NCBI RefSeq assembly: GCF_025137375.1
Contig: NZ_CP073720.1
Coordinates: 4,736,501-4,800,500 of the forward strand
Source of the DNA: Dactylosporangium fulvum
GTDB lineage: Bacteria; Actinomycetota; Actinomycetes; Mycobacteriales; Micromonosporaceae
Direction of reading: 5' to 3'
DNA length: 64,000 nucleotides
This document shows positions 25,081 through 33,814 of this stretch, piece by piece. The notes under the pieces were generated by a model. It was given only the letters and a program-made list of their open reading frames with translations. It was not told the DNA's origin and made no database searches. How positions within the stretch are numbered: the first letter of the stretch is position 1; each line of letters opens with the position of its first letter. The position numbers were made by a program, and so were the translations under genes.

Positions 25081-26133
25081 ATGAAGCCCAGCTTCCACTG
25101 GTTCCTGCCGATGTACCGGGACAACCGCAGCTACGGCGGCGACCCGGGAGCCCGCGAGGCCACCCCGAAGTATCTGCGCGACGTGGCCCGCGCGGCGGAG
25201 GCCAACGGCTTCGAGTCGATGCTGCTGGCCACCGGGCACGACACCAAGGACACCTGGCTCACCGCGGCCGCGGTCGCGCAGCACACGGAGACGATCCGGT
25301 TCATCGTCGCGTTCCGCGCCGGCTACACGCTGCCCACGCTTACCGCCCAGATGATCGAGACGTTCCAGTACCTCTTCGCCGACCGGCTGGACATCAACAT
25401 CGTCACGGGCAGCGACGTCGAGGAGCAGACGGCATACGGCGACGAGATCGCCAAGGCCGACCGGTACCGGCGGACCAGGGAGTTCCTGGAGATCCTCGAC
25501 GCCGAACTGGCCGGCCGGCGCTACGACTTCGCCGGTGACTACTACCGGGTGAGCGGTGGCGGCCGGCCCGCCCCGATCTCCCGCCGGCCGACCATCTTCT
25601 TCGGCGGGCTCTCCGAGGAGTCCGCCGACGTCGGCGCGGCCCACGCCGACGTGCAGCTCATGTACGGCGAAACGCCGCCGATGGCGGCCGAGCACGTCGA
25701 GCGGATCTCGAAGCTGGCCGCCGCGCACGGGCGCAGCGTCGAGTTCGGCATCCGCATCCAGGTCATCTCCCGCGACCGCAGCGAGGACGCCTGGGCGGAG
25801 ACGGATCGCATCCTGGCCAGGCTGACCCCGCAACAGGTCGCCCGCCGGCAGCGGGAACTGGCCGAACGCCAGTCGATCGGCCAGCAACGGGTCCAGTCGC
25901 TCAACCCGGGCGTCATCGACCCGGACCGGCTGCGGCCGTACCCGACGATCTGGTCCGGCCTGGGCCTGGTCGGCGGAGGCGGCGGCAGCACGGCACTGGT
26001 CGGCAGCCACGCCGAGGTCGCCGAGCGGATCCAGGAGTACACCGAGGTCGGCATCCGGCATTTCATCGTCTCCGGAGCACCGCTGCTGGAGGAGGCCTAC
26101 CGCTTCGGCGAAGGGGTGATCCCGCTACTATGA
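25081..26133 (+). CDS. LLM flavin monooxygenase, SsuD/alkanesulfonate-monooxygenase-like
   Basis: A 350-residue protein with a strong GGAGG site before ATG 25081. HWFLPMYRDNRS at the start, FESMLLATGHDTKDTWLTAAAVAQHTETIRFIVAFRAGY and RLDINIVTGSDVEEQ follow SsuD-type enzymes through the flavin barrel. TIFFGGLSEESADVGAAHADVQLMYGETP matches the segment retained in the pseudogene at 11847. SsuD-type enzymes release sulfite from alkanesulfonates using FMNH2 and O2. It probably carries out the final C-S cleavage in this pathway. Confidence 0.88.
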   Translation: MKPSFHWFLPMYRDNRSYGGDPGAREATPKYLRDVARAAEANGFESMLLATGHDTKDTWLTAAAVAQHTETIRFIVAFRAGYTLPTLTAQMIETFQYLFADRLDINIVTGSDVEEQTAYGDEIAKADRYRRTREFLEILDAELAGRRYDFAGDYYRVSGGGRPAPISRRPTIFFGGLSEESADVGAAHADVQLMYGETPPMAAEHVERISKLAAAHGRSVEFGIRIQVISRDRSEDAWAETDRILARLTPQQVARRQRELAERQSIGQQRVQSLNPGVIDPDRLRPYPTIWSGLGLVGGGGGSTALVGSHAEVAERIQEYTEVGIRHFIVSGAPLLEEAYRFGEGVIPLL

Positions 26134-27293
26134 CCATCGACGACCTGACCCGCCGGGCCGAGGAGTACCTGCGCAAGGCACGCGTCGGCGCCGCTGACCG
26201 GGAACGCGACCGCGAACTGCCGCACGCGCTCGTGCGCGAACTGGCAACCGCCGGTCTGGGCAGCTTCCGGGTGCCCAAGCAGTACGGTGGTCCGGGCGCC
26301 ACCGTCCGGCAGGTGTTCGAATTCATCATCGCGCTCGGCGCCGCCGACTCGAACATCGCCCAGTCCGTCCGCCCGCACTTCGGCTTCGTGGAGAGCCTCA
26401 TCGCCTCGCCGGTCGAGCAGGAGCGGGTCCGGTGGTTCCCCCGGGTGCTCGCGGGCGACCTGTTCGGGCTGGCCAACGGCGAGATCGGGGCACCGAACGG
26501 CGTCATCCGCACCCGCGTCACCCGCGACGGCGACGGGCTGCGCGCCAACGGCCGCAAGTACTACAGCACCGGCACCCTCTTCGCCGACTGGGTCTCGGTC
26601 AGCGCCGTCGACGACGACGAGCAGCGGGTCAGCTTCGTGGTGCCGACCGACCGGCCCGGGTTGTCGCTGCTGGACGACTGGGACGGCATGGGCCAGCGGC
26701 TCACCGCCAGCGGCACCACCGAGCTCACCGACGTGGCGGTGGCACCGCAGGACGTCGTCGAACGGCAGCCCGCGCCGGGTCTGCGCAGCCTCACCACGGC
26801 GTTTCAGCAACTGTTCCTCGCCGGAGTCCAGGCCGGCATCGCGCGCAACAGCCTCGCCGACGCGGTGTGGTTCGCCCAGCAGCGGTCCAGGCCGATCAAG
26901 CACAGTTCGGCGACGCGTTCGGTCGAGGACCCGTACATCCAGCACGCCGTGGGTGAGATCGGGGCGCGGGCATACGCCGCGGAAGCGGCCGTGCTGCGGG
27001 CCGCCGAGGCGATCGACCGCGCCTGGCTGGCCGGTGAGGACCCGGCGCCGCGCACGGCAGCCGCCGTCGAGGTGGCGCAGGCCCAGTTCCTGGCCACCGA
27101 GTCGGCGCTGAAGAGCGCGGAGCTGATCTTCGACGTCGGTGGGGGCTCGGCCACCGCCCGGGAACACAACTTCGACCGGCACTGGCGCAACGCCCGAACC
27201 GTCGCCAACCACAACCCGCGCTACTGGAAGGCCGCCGTCGTCGGTGCCTTCCTCCTCAACGGCACCGAACCGCCGACCACCGGACTCTTCTAG
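26130..27293 (+). CDS. DszC/SfnB-family flavin monooxygenase, second copy
   Basis: A 387-residue protein overlapping the LLM stop by 4 bp. LGSFRVPKQYGGPGATV near residue 48, FGLANGEIGAPN near 115, NGRKYYSTGTLFADWVSVSA near 140 and DRHWRNARTVANHNPRYW at the C-terminus are all typical of SfnB/DszC. It is about as similar to the copy at 23847 as different members of the family, so the two probably act on different intermediates. It uses reduced flavin and O2. Confidence 0.87.
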   Translation: MTIDDLTRRAEEYLRKARVGAADRERDRELPHALVRELATAGLGSFRVPKQYGGPGATVRQVFEFIIALGAADSNIAQSVRPHFGFVESLIASPVEQERVRWFPRVLAGDLFGLANGEIGAPNGVIRTRVTRDGDGLRANGRKYYSTGTLFADWVSVSAVDDDEQRVSFVVPTDRPGLSLLDDWDGMGQRLTASGTTELTDVAVAPQDVVERQPAPGLRSLTTAFQQLFLAGVQAGIARNSLADAVWFAQQRSRPIKHSSATRSVEDPYIQHAVGEIGARAYAAEAAVLRAAEAIDRAWLAGEDPAPRTAAAVEVAQAQFLATESALKSAELIFDVGGGSATAREHNFDRHWRNARTVANHNPRYWKAAVVGAFLLNGTEPPTTGLF

Positions 27294-27305
27294 AAAGGGA
27301 CACGC

Positions 27306-28334
27306 ATGTCATATCGGCTCCTGGGCCGGACCGGAGTCCACGTCAGCCCGCTCACCCTCGGCGCGATGAACTTCGGCGCCAACGCCAATCCCGACCACGC
27401 CGACGGCATCAGGATCATCCACGCCGCGCTGGACGCCGGGATCAACGTCATCGACACCGCCGACGTCTACTCCCAGGGCGAGTCCGAGGTGATCGTCGGC
27501 AAGGCGCTCGCCGGCGGGCGGCGCGACGACGTCGTCCTCGCCACGAAGTTCCACGGGGCCATCGGCGACGAGGTCAACCACAAGGGGAACTCGCGGCGCT
27601 GGATCCACCGGGCCGTCGAGGCCAGCCTGCGCCGGCTCGGCACCGACCACATCGACCTGTACCAGGTGCACCGTCCCGAGCCGGAAACCGACCTGGACGA
27701 GACCCTCGCCGCCCTCTCCGACCTTGTCCACCAGGGCAAGATCCGCTACTTCGGTACCTCGACCTTCGAGCCGCACGAGATCGTCGAGGCGCAGTGGACG
27801 GCCGAGCGGCGCGGCCGGGAGCGGCCGGTCACCGAGCAGCCGCCGTACTCGATCCTGGCCCGCGGTGCCGAGCGGGCGGTGCTGCCGCTCGCCCGAAAGT
27901 ACGGCCTCGGTGTCCTGCCGTGGAGCCCGCTCGCCGGCGGGTGGCTCTCCGGCCGGTACCGCAAGAGCGAGCCCGATCCCGCACCGTCGATCCGCCTGCA
28001 CCGGCAGCCCGGCCGGCACGACCCGGCTCTGCCGGCGAACCAGCGCAAGCGGGAGGCGGTCGAGGCGCTCACCGACCTGGCGGACGAGGCCGGACTCTCG
28101 CTGATCCACCTGTCGCTCGCGTTTGTCCTGCGGCATCCCGCGGTCAGCTCCGTGATCATCGGACCGCGCACCCTCGACCACCTCACCAGCCAGCTCGGCG
28201 CGGTCGAGGTCACGCTCACGGACGAGGTGCTCGACCGCATCGACGACATCGTGCCGCCCGGCGTCACGATCAACCCAGCCGACGCCGGATATGAGCCGGC
28301 GTCGTTGACCGATCCGGCCCAGCGCCGCTCCTGA
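27306..28334 (+). CDS. Aldo/keto reductase
   Basis: A 342-residue protein; ATG at 27306 follows GAAAGGGA. GRTGVHVSPLTLGAMNFG opens the protein; NVIDTADVYSQGESE holds the catalytic Asp and Tyr, and VLATKFHG the Lys. VSSVIIGPRTLDHL near the end is the NADPH-binding tail. It would reduce an aldehyde or ketone released by the monooxygenases. It belongs to the general oxidoreductase group rather than the YghZ type at 12619. Confidence 0.92.
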   Translation: MSYRLLGRTGVHVSPLTLGAMNFGANANPDHADGIRIIHAALDAGINVIDTADVYSQGESEVIVGKALAGGRRDDVVLATKFHGAIGDEVNHKGNSRRWIHRAVEASLRRLGTDHIDLYQVHRPEPETDLDETLAALSDLVHQGKIRYFGTSTFEPHEIVEAQWTAERRGRERPVTEQPPYSILARGAERAVLPLARKYGLGVLPWSPLAGGWLSGRYRKSEPDPAPSIRLHRQPGRHDPALPANQRKREAVEALTDLADEAGLSLIHLSLAFVLRHPAVSSVIIGPRTLDHLTSQLGAVEVTLTDEVLDRIDDIVPPGVTINPADAGYEPASLTDPAQRRS

Positions 28335-28344
28335 AAGGTTCAGC

Positions 28345-29295
28345 ATGCCAGCCATCGACATCCACGCCCACTACTACGAGCCCATCCAGCAGGTCGCTCC
28401 GGCCCCGGGCTGGTGGCCCGAGGAGCGGCGTGCGGAGCACGCCCGCAGTGTTGACGTGCTCAAGAGCTTCGACCGCATCATCGAGGTCGCCGACGAGGCC
28501 AAAGTGGACACGAGGGTCCTGAGCCTGCCGGCCGCGTCGCGGTTCGCCGACTTCGACACCACGCCGCCGCACCTGGACGAGATCTCGACGCTGAACGAGT
28601 ACCTCGCCGATGGGGTGCGCAGCCATCCCGGGCGCCTGCTCGGTCTTGCCACCATCGACGCGTTCGCCGGCGAGGACGGTGCCGCCGAGGTGCGCCGCGC
28701 CGTTGACGAGCTGGGCCTGCCCGGCATCGTCGTCGACTCGGGCAAGGCCGACGTCTTCCTCGGCGCGCCGGAGACGGTGCCGACCCTGCAAGAGGCCGCA
28801 CATCTGGGGATTCCGGTGTTCGTGCACCCCACGGGCACGAGCCTCACCCCCACACTGATCGAGCAGGCCGGCCAGCTCGGCTCCTCGTACGGCCGCGGCC
28901 TGGCCAACGGCGTCGCGCTACTGTCGCTCATCCACCGCGGCCTGCTCGACGACATCCCCAACCTGCGGGTGGTCTTCACCACGCTCGGCATCGGCTCGCT
29001 CGGCATCGCCGGCACCTGGCGGGCTCGCGGCGGCCTTGCCGCGGAGGACGGCCGCTGGCAGGTCTACTTCGACACCATGGGCTTCGACGCCCAGAACATC
29101 GCGTACCTTGTCTCCGTCCTGGGTGCCCGCCGAGTGCTGCTCGGCAGCGACTTCCCGCATCAGGTCGACGCGACCGAGGAGCGAGTCGCCGCCGCGTTGA
29201 CCGGGGCCGGCATCTCGCCCGCCGACCAGGAACTGATCCGTGGCGGCAACGCCGCGGAACTGCTGACCCGCCAGCCGGCGGCACAGCCGGCCTGA
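28345..29295 (+). CDS. Amidohydrolase-2 family protein (ACMSD/resorcylate-decarboxylase-like), altered metal site
   Basis: A 316-residue TIM-barrel protein; ATG at 28345. The HxH pair is in DIHAHYYEP near residue 5, a third His in PVFVHPTG near 160, and the closing Asp in LLGSDFPH near 269, all as in amidohydrolase-related decarboxylases and hydrolases. The usual strand-6 His (a ..H.GG.. motif) is replaced by VVFTTLGIGSLG. Loss of that His suggests a changed metal centre or a different reaction. It probably processes the carbon skeleton left after desulfurisation. Confidence 0.82.
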   Translation: MPAIDIHAHYYEPIQQVAPAPGWWPEERRAEHARSVDVLKSFDRIIEVADEAKVDTRVLSLPAASRFADFDTTPPHLDEISTLNEYLADGVRSHPGRLLGLATIDAFAGEDGAAEVRRAVDELGLPGIVVDSGKADVFLGAPETVPTLQEAAHLGIPVFVHPTGTSLTPTLIEQAGQLGSSYGRGLANGVALLSLIHRGLLDDIPNLRVVFTTLGIGSLGIAGTWRARGGLAAEDGRWQVYFDTMGFDAQNIAYLVSVLGARRVLLGSDFPHQVDATEERVAAALTGAGISPADQELIRGGNAAELLTRQPAAQPA

Positions 29296-29297
29296 CC

Positions 29298-30371
29298 ATG
29301 ACCATCGACCAGATCACCGCGGGTAGCGTGCCGAGCCGGTTCGGCGCGCTACCCGCCCATCCGGTGCTCGACCGGTTGCGTGACGTCATCAAGCGGACGA
29401 TCGCCCCGGCGGCGACGGCAACCGACCGCGACGCGGTCCCCGCCTCGCATCTCGCGGCGCTGGCCGGGACCGGTCTGTTCGGCCTGTCGGTCCCACCGCG
29501 CTACGGCGGACTCGGGGCGCCGCCCGACGTGGTCACGGAGGCGTACGAACTGCTCGCGGGTGCCTGCCCGTCGACGTACCTCATCGCTTCGCAGCACTCG
29601 ACCCCGATTCGGTGGATCCTCGACGGTGGTGGTCCAGCGCTGCACGACCTGCTGCCGGCGCTGGCCGGCGGCGAGTTGCTCGGCGGTGCGGCGTTCGGGC
29701 ATGTGCGCACCTGGCCCGGACGCCGCACCGCCACGGCCCGGCGCGTGGTGAACGGCTGGCGCTTCGACGGTGTCGTGCCGTGGTTCTCCGGCGCCGGCCT
29801 GGTCAACGTCGTGCTGCTCGCGGCCGTCGCCGAGGCCGAGCACGCGATCGTGTTCGCCGTGGTGCGGCTGCCCCAGCCCGATCGTGTCGAGGCGGTGCCG
29901 CTCGACCTGGCGGCGATCGCCGGCTCGCGCACGGCCACCCTCCACATCGACGACCTGTTCGTGCCGGACGACGACGTGGCGCAACTGGTCGACGTCGACG
30001 AGTGGAAGGTGGGCGACGGCCGGGAGGGTCCCGCGGTCGCGCCCGGCGCGCTCGGGCTGGCCCGTGCCGCGATCGAGTACGCCCTGATCCGCCAGCCGGA
30101 TAATCCCGACCTGCTCGCCCTTGCGCACGAGGTCGCTCACCTCCGTGGAGCGCCGCCGGCCGGGGATCCATTCGCCCGGCGCGCCCGCTCGGTGAACCTT
30201 GCCATCCGGGCGACGAACGCGGCCGTCGTCGCCCGCGGCGGCGCGGCGCTGCTGGCCGACGACGTGGCACAGGTATGGGCGCGCGCCGCGCTGTTCCTTC
30301 AGGTACGCGGACTGTCGGACCCCCTGCGGGCGGCACACCTCCACGAGCTGGCCGGTGGCGCCCCTCGGTAA
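29298..30371 (+). CDS. Acyl-CoA dehydrogenase / DszC-like protein, short form
   Basis: A 357-residue protein starting 2 bases after the previous stop. The N-terminal helices (LAALAGTGLFGLSVPPRYGG near residue 55) are typical. The middle domain is GWRFDGVVPWFSGAGLVNVVLLAAV, and the C-terminal domain lacks the DRHWRNARTH ending of the other copies. It is shorter than DszC proteins. It could be a dehydrogenase acting on the product, or a partner subunit. It is the last gene of the 14-kb operon. Confidence 0.78.
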   Translation: MTIDQITAGSVPSRFGALPAHPVLDRLRDVIKRTIAPAATATDRDAVPASHLAALAGTGLFGLSVPPRYGGLGAPPDVVTEAYELLAGACPSTYLIASQHSTPIRWILDGGGPALHDLLPALAGGELLGGAAFGHVRTWPGRRTATARRVVNGWRFDGVVPWFSGAGLVNVVLLAAVAEAEHAIVFAVVRLPQPDRVEAVPLDLAAIAGSRTATLHIDDLFVPDDDVAQLVDVDEWKVGDGREGPAVAPGALGLARAAIEYALIRQPDNPDLLALAHEVAHLRGAPPAGDPFARRARSVNLAIRATNAAVVARGGAALLADDVAQVWARAALFLQVRGLSDPLRAAHLHELAGGAPR

Positions 30372-30556
30372 CCAGGAAGAGCATCCCAACATTACCGAAT
30401 CGTCCAGAATTGAAGCTGGGGACACCAGCAGCGTCCGGACAGTTCGGCGTCGATGGCGGGTTTCGGACGTTAGTCGGCGACGTCGCCGGGTAGCGCGGAG
30501 TGCCGCGTTCGTGCCGCGGCCAGACCTTTTGAGCGAACGGGCCGTGGGAGTTCGGG

Positions 30557-31798
30557 TTGACCAAGACCAGTGTGGAGCCGGTGGTTGTACCGCGGCCGGC
30601 TCGTCGTCGAGGGCTGTGGCTGCCTGTGGCCGTGGTGGTCGTAGCACTCGCCGCTGGCGGATTCATCACGTTCAGGCTGACCCGTCCGGTGCCGGTGCCG
30701 CGGACCGTGCAGACCGTACCGCAAACGTATGCAATCCCAGGCGATGCTCCGGTGCTGCCGTGGCCGCAGGCCGGGCAGGCGGCGGTTGAGATCGACGGAC
30801 TCGGCCGACTGGGCACCTCCGGCGATTCACGATCCGTGCCGATCGCCAGCGTCACCAAGGTGATGACCGCGTACCTTGTCCTGCGGGACCATCCCCTGCG
30901 CCTGGACGAGGACGGCCCCACGGTGACCGTCTCGGCCGACGAGGCCGCCGCCTATCCGGCCCAGCTCGCCTCCGGCCAGTCGCTGGTCCGGGTCGTGGCC
31001 GGCGAGGTGCTCACCGAACGGCAAGCCCTCCAAGCCCTGCTACTGCCCTCGGCCAACAACATCGCCCACATTCTCGCCCGCTGGGACGCTGGTAGCAGCG
31101 CCGCGTTCGTGGCCAAAATGAACGAGGCCGCAGCCCGGCTCGGGATGGCGGACACGCGATACACCGACCCGTCCGGGCTCGATCCGGCGACCGTCAGCAC
31201 CGCCGCCGACCAGGTCATTCTGGCCCGGGCGGCAATGCAGGTGCCGGTGTTGGCGCAGATCGTGGCGATGCCGGAGGCCACGCTCCCCGTGGTCGGGCAG
31301 GTCAAGAACGTCAACACACAGCTCGGCCAGGACGGGATCGTCGGCATCAAGACCGGCTCCACCGATGAGGCCGGCGGCTGTCTGCTCTTCGCCGCCGAGA
31401 TCTCCGCGGAAGGGCGCCGGTTCAGGCTCTTCGGCGCCGTGCTCGCACCCGGCCCGAACTTGGCCGACGCCTTCGCGGCCAGCCGTCGCCTGATCCAAGC
31501 CAGCAGCGGTCTGCTGCACCAATATCGGGTCGTGCGCGCCGGCGAGGTCGTGGCGACCGTCCGGGGACCGATGGGCAGGAGCACAACGCTCGCCGCAACC
31601 GGCGACGTCGACGTGCTCGGCTGGCCCGGCTTGACGTACCGGATCGATACCCTGGCCACCGTGCCGGGCCGCGTCGCAGCGGGCACCGGCGTCGGCACGC
31701 TCAGGCTCACCGCCTCAGCCACGACCGTGACCACCGCCCTGCAGACCACCGGCGCGCTCGCACCACCCAGCTGGTGGGAGCGAATCACGCACGGGTGA
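30557..31798 (+). CDS. D-alanyl-D-alanine carboxypeptidase (S11 family, DacA/PBP5-like)
   Basis: A 413-residue protein with TTG start at 30557, supported by GGGAG 6 bases upstream. A single N-terminal membrane anchor (about residues 16-40) is followed by the penicillin-binding motifs S98-V-T-K101, S165-A-N and K265-T-G. This is the S11 serine carboxypeptidase that trims the last D-Ala from peptidoglycan stem peptides outside the membrane. The C-terminal 130 residues are poorly characterised. The 185 bases before it hold no gene that I can see. Confidence 0.92.
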   Translation: MTKTSVEPVVVPRPARRRGLWLPVAVVVVALAAGGFITFRLTRPVPVPRTVQTVPQTYAIPGDAPVLPWPQAGQAAVEIDGLGRLGTSGDSRSVPIASVTKVMTAYLVLRDHPLRLDEDGPTVTVSADEAAAYPAQLASGQSLVRVVAGEVLTERQALQALLLPSANNIAHILARWDAGSSAAFVAKMNEAAARLGMADTRYTDPSGLDPATVSTAADQVILARAAMQVPVLAQIVAMPEATLPVVGQVKNVNTQLGQDGIVGIKTGSTDEAGGCLLFAAEISAEGRRFRLFGAVLAPGPNLADAFAASRRLIQASSGLLHQYRVVRAGEVVATVRGPMGRSTTLAATGDVDVLGWPGLTYRIDTLATVPGRVAAGTGVGTLRLTASATTVTTALQTTGALAPPSWWERITHG

Positions 31799-32174
31799 GT
31801 GCCGGCCGGTCACAACAGGGCGGGCAGGAGGCACGCCGTAACCGGCGGATACGACATTTCGATGGTCGCGGATCAGGCCGTGGCGCACGAGGGTGCCGGC
31901 GGGATGCGGTCGTACGGACCGTACGCCGGCCGCACGACGGAGAAGCTCGTGATCGGGAGGAGACCTGGTCGGGCCGATCACGGAGGCCGGGTCGGCTGGT
32001 CCGCGGCGATCCGCCGCAGACCACCCCTCCAGCCGGCGCAACCGTTCCAGGCTGTCGGCCACCGGGTCGGGTCCGCTGAGCCGGGTACATTTGCAGCCGC
32101 GCGGGCCGGCTCCGAGCCGCGTGTGCCCGCGGAATGCTGTTGTGGCTGCCGTGGACGGGGGTGCAGAGGGAGTC
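31799..32174. other. Intergenic stretch without a recognised gene
   Basis: About 375 bases between two same-strand genes. Frames are open on both strands but none has family motifs or a ribosome site. The minus-strand frame from about 32095 has a protein-like patch (PVADSLERLRRLEGW), which could be a relic. No clear promoter or terminator was found. Confidence 0.4.
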
Positions 32175-33740
32175 GTGACGTCCGAGCACAGCAAGCGGCA
32201 CGGTGTGGGTGCCGAGATCCCGGGTGGTGTCGCCCCGTCGGCGGGTGGGCGGCCGCCGCGCCGGCGCAGGCTGGGCGCCGTGCTGCGGGAGGCGCGCTCG
32301 CTGCCGACGGTGTTGCTGCTGGCGTTCTGCCTGTTGGTCGGCGTTCCCGCCACCATCGGGCTGACGCCGGCCCAGGAGTTGACGGTCGCCGGTCAGACCC
32401 TGTCGGTGGGCGCTCGCCTCCCCAGCCTCTCGGTGTCCGGGCCGGCCCGGCTGGTGCAGATCGGCAACACCCGGCTCGACATCGCGCCGTTGCAGGTCTA
32501 CGGACCGCTGCGACCGCAGGTGACGCTCGGGCCGATCCAGCGCAACGAGGCGGCCGCCGCCGCGGTCGACCCCGCCACCGGGGCCCAGGTGCGGGCGGCC
32601 GCGGTGTCCACGGTCAGCACCGGGTTCCTGCGGTGGTACTGCTGGGCGACGCTCGGCCTGCTCGCCTTCACCCTCGCCGCGACCGCGGTCGCGGCCTACA
32701 TCCGCATCCTGGTCATCCTCCGCCGGCAGAGCCGGATCCTGCACCGGCAGGTCACGGCGGCGGAGTTGTGGCACAGCGGCGCGGGACAGTTCCGCCGGAT
32801 GGCGTGCATTGCGGTCGCGGTCACCATGATGTGCTGGGCCGGCACCGGGGCACTGGCCTATACCGGCACGGTGCACGGGCTGCAGAGCGTGCGGTCGCTG
32901 TCCGACCTGGTCGGCACCCACCACCTGTCGCCGTTGGCGGTGGGTCCGAAGGTGACCGGCTACACGGGTGCGGTGATCGGTGACTCGCGCGCGGCCCGCG
33001 TCGGGGGTGCTCCGGTCGCCGGCGCCACCGCGGACGACATCGCGTGCGGTCGCAGCGCCGACTCCCTCGCCGCCGAGATCGGCATGATGCGGGGCCAGCG
33101 GGTGTTGAACCTGGCCTGCTCCGGCGCCTCCGTCCCGCGCGGCCTGCTTGGTCCGCAGGCGCAGGGCGGGCGCACCCTGCCCAGCCAGGTCGGCCGGCTG
33201 AAGCAGGTGGACGGGCTGAAGTACGTCGCGGTGGTGATCGGGCCGAACGACCTGTACTGGGCGGACTTCCTGCAGTACTGCTACGCCGTCGCCGACTGCC
33301 AGGACCGGCTCACCCAGGGCGAGTTCGACTACCGGCTGGCCACGTTCGACCGGGACTACGGCGAACTGCTGCACAATCTCAACGACCTGCCCGGTCGCCC
33401 GCAGATCGTCATCGTGAAGTCGTACGACGTCTTCAACGCGGACGCGAGCTGCGCTGACGCCAGGGGACCGGCCGGCGTCAGCGGGCTGAACCCGAGCAAC
33501 ATCACGTTGCTGTCCAGTCGCAACAAGGCACTCAACGACGTGCTCGTCAGCGGCGCGCAGAAGTACGGGTTCAGCATCGCCTCCCCGCGGCTGGCCCCGC
33601 TGTGCACGGACAGCGCCGATCGCCTGGGGGCTGACATCCAAGGGCTGGACGGCACCCACCCGTTCCACCCGACCGGCATCGGATCGATGCGCCTGGCCTC
33701 GGCCGTGGTGCAGGCCATCAGGGCGGATACCGGCGCCTGA
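32175..33740 (+). CDS. Membrane-anchored SGNH/GDSL-family hydrolase
   Basis: About 521 residues from GTG 32175; the start is uncertain. A membrane segment near residue 42 (TVLLLAFCLLVGV) is followed by an outside domain, two more membrane segments near residues 160 and 210, and a C-terminal SGNH domain. Its blocks are visible: AVIGDSRA (nucleophile Ser), NLACSGAS, VVIGPNDLYW (Asn) and DGTHPFHP (catalytic Asp/His). The fold suits an esterase acting at the cell surface, perhaps on cell-wall or lipid esters. Confidence 0.82.
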   Translation: MTSEHSKRHGVGAEIPGGVAPSAGGRPPRRRRLGAVLREARSLPTVLLLAFCLLVGVPATIGLTPAQELTVAGQTLSVGARLPSLSVSGPARLVQIGNTRLDIAPLQVYGPLRPQVTLGPIQRNEAAAAAVDPATGAQVRAAAVSTVSTGFLRWYCWATLGLLAFTLAATAVAAYIRILVILRRQSRILHRQVTAAELWHSGAGQFRRMACIAVAVTMMCWAGTGALAYTGTVHGLQSVRSLSDLVGTHHLSPLAVGPKVTGYTGAVIGDSRAARVGGAPVAGATADDIACGRSADSLAAEIGMMRGQRVLNLACSGASVPRGLLGPQAQGGRTLPSQVGRLKQVDGLKYVAVVIGPNDLYWADFLQYCYAVADCQDRLTQGEFDYRLATFDRDYGELLHNLNDLPGRPQIVIVKSYDVFNADASCADARGPAGVSGLNPSNITLLSSRNKALNDVLVSGAQKYGFSIASPRLAPLCTDSADRLGADIQGLDGTHPFHPTGIGSMRLASAVVQAIRADTGA

Positions 33741-33814
33741 TCCCGCTCAACTCAACCGCTCGCGGACCGATGTGGGGGAGTGGACAGGGACGCCAGGACG
33801 GAAAGCCTGGAGGC

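Noticed and set aside
31785..33668. A 627-codon minus-strand frame across the SGNH gene and its upstream gap
   Set aside because: Most of it is antisense to the SGNH hydrolase. The only protein-like patch is short and matches nothing I know.
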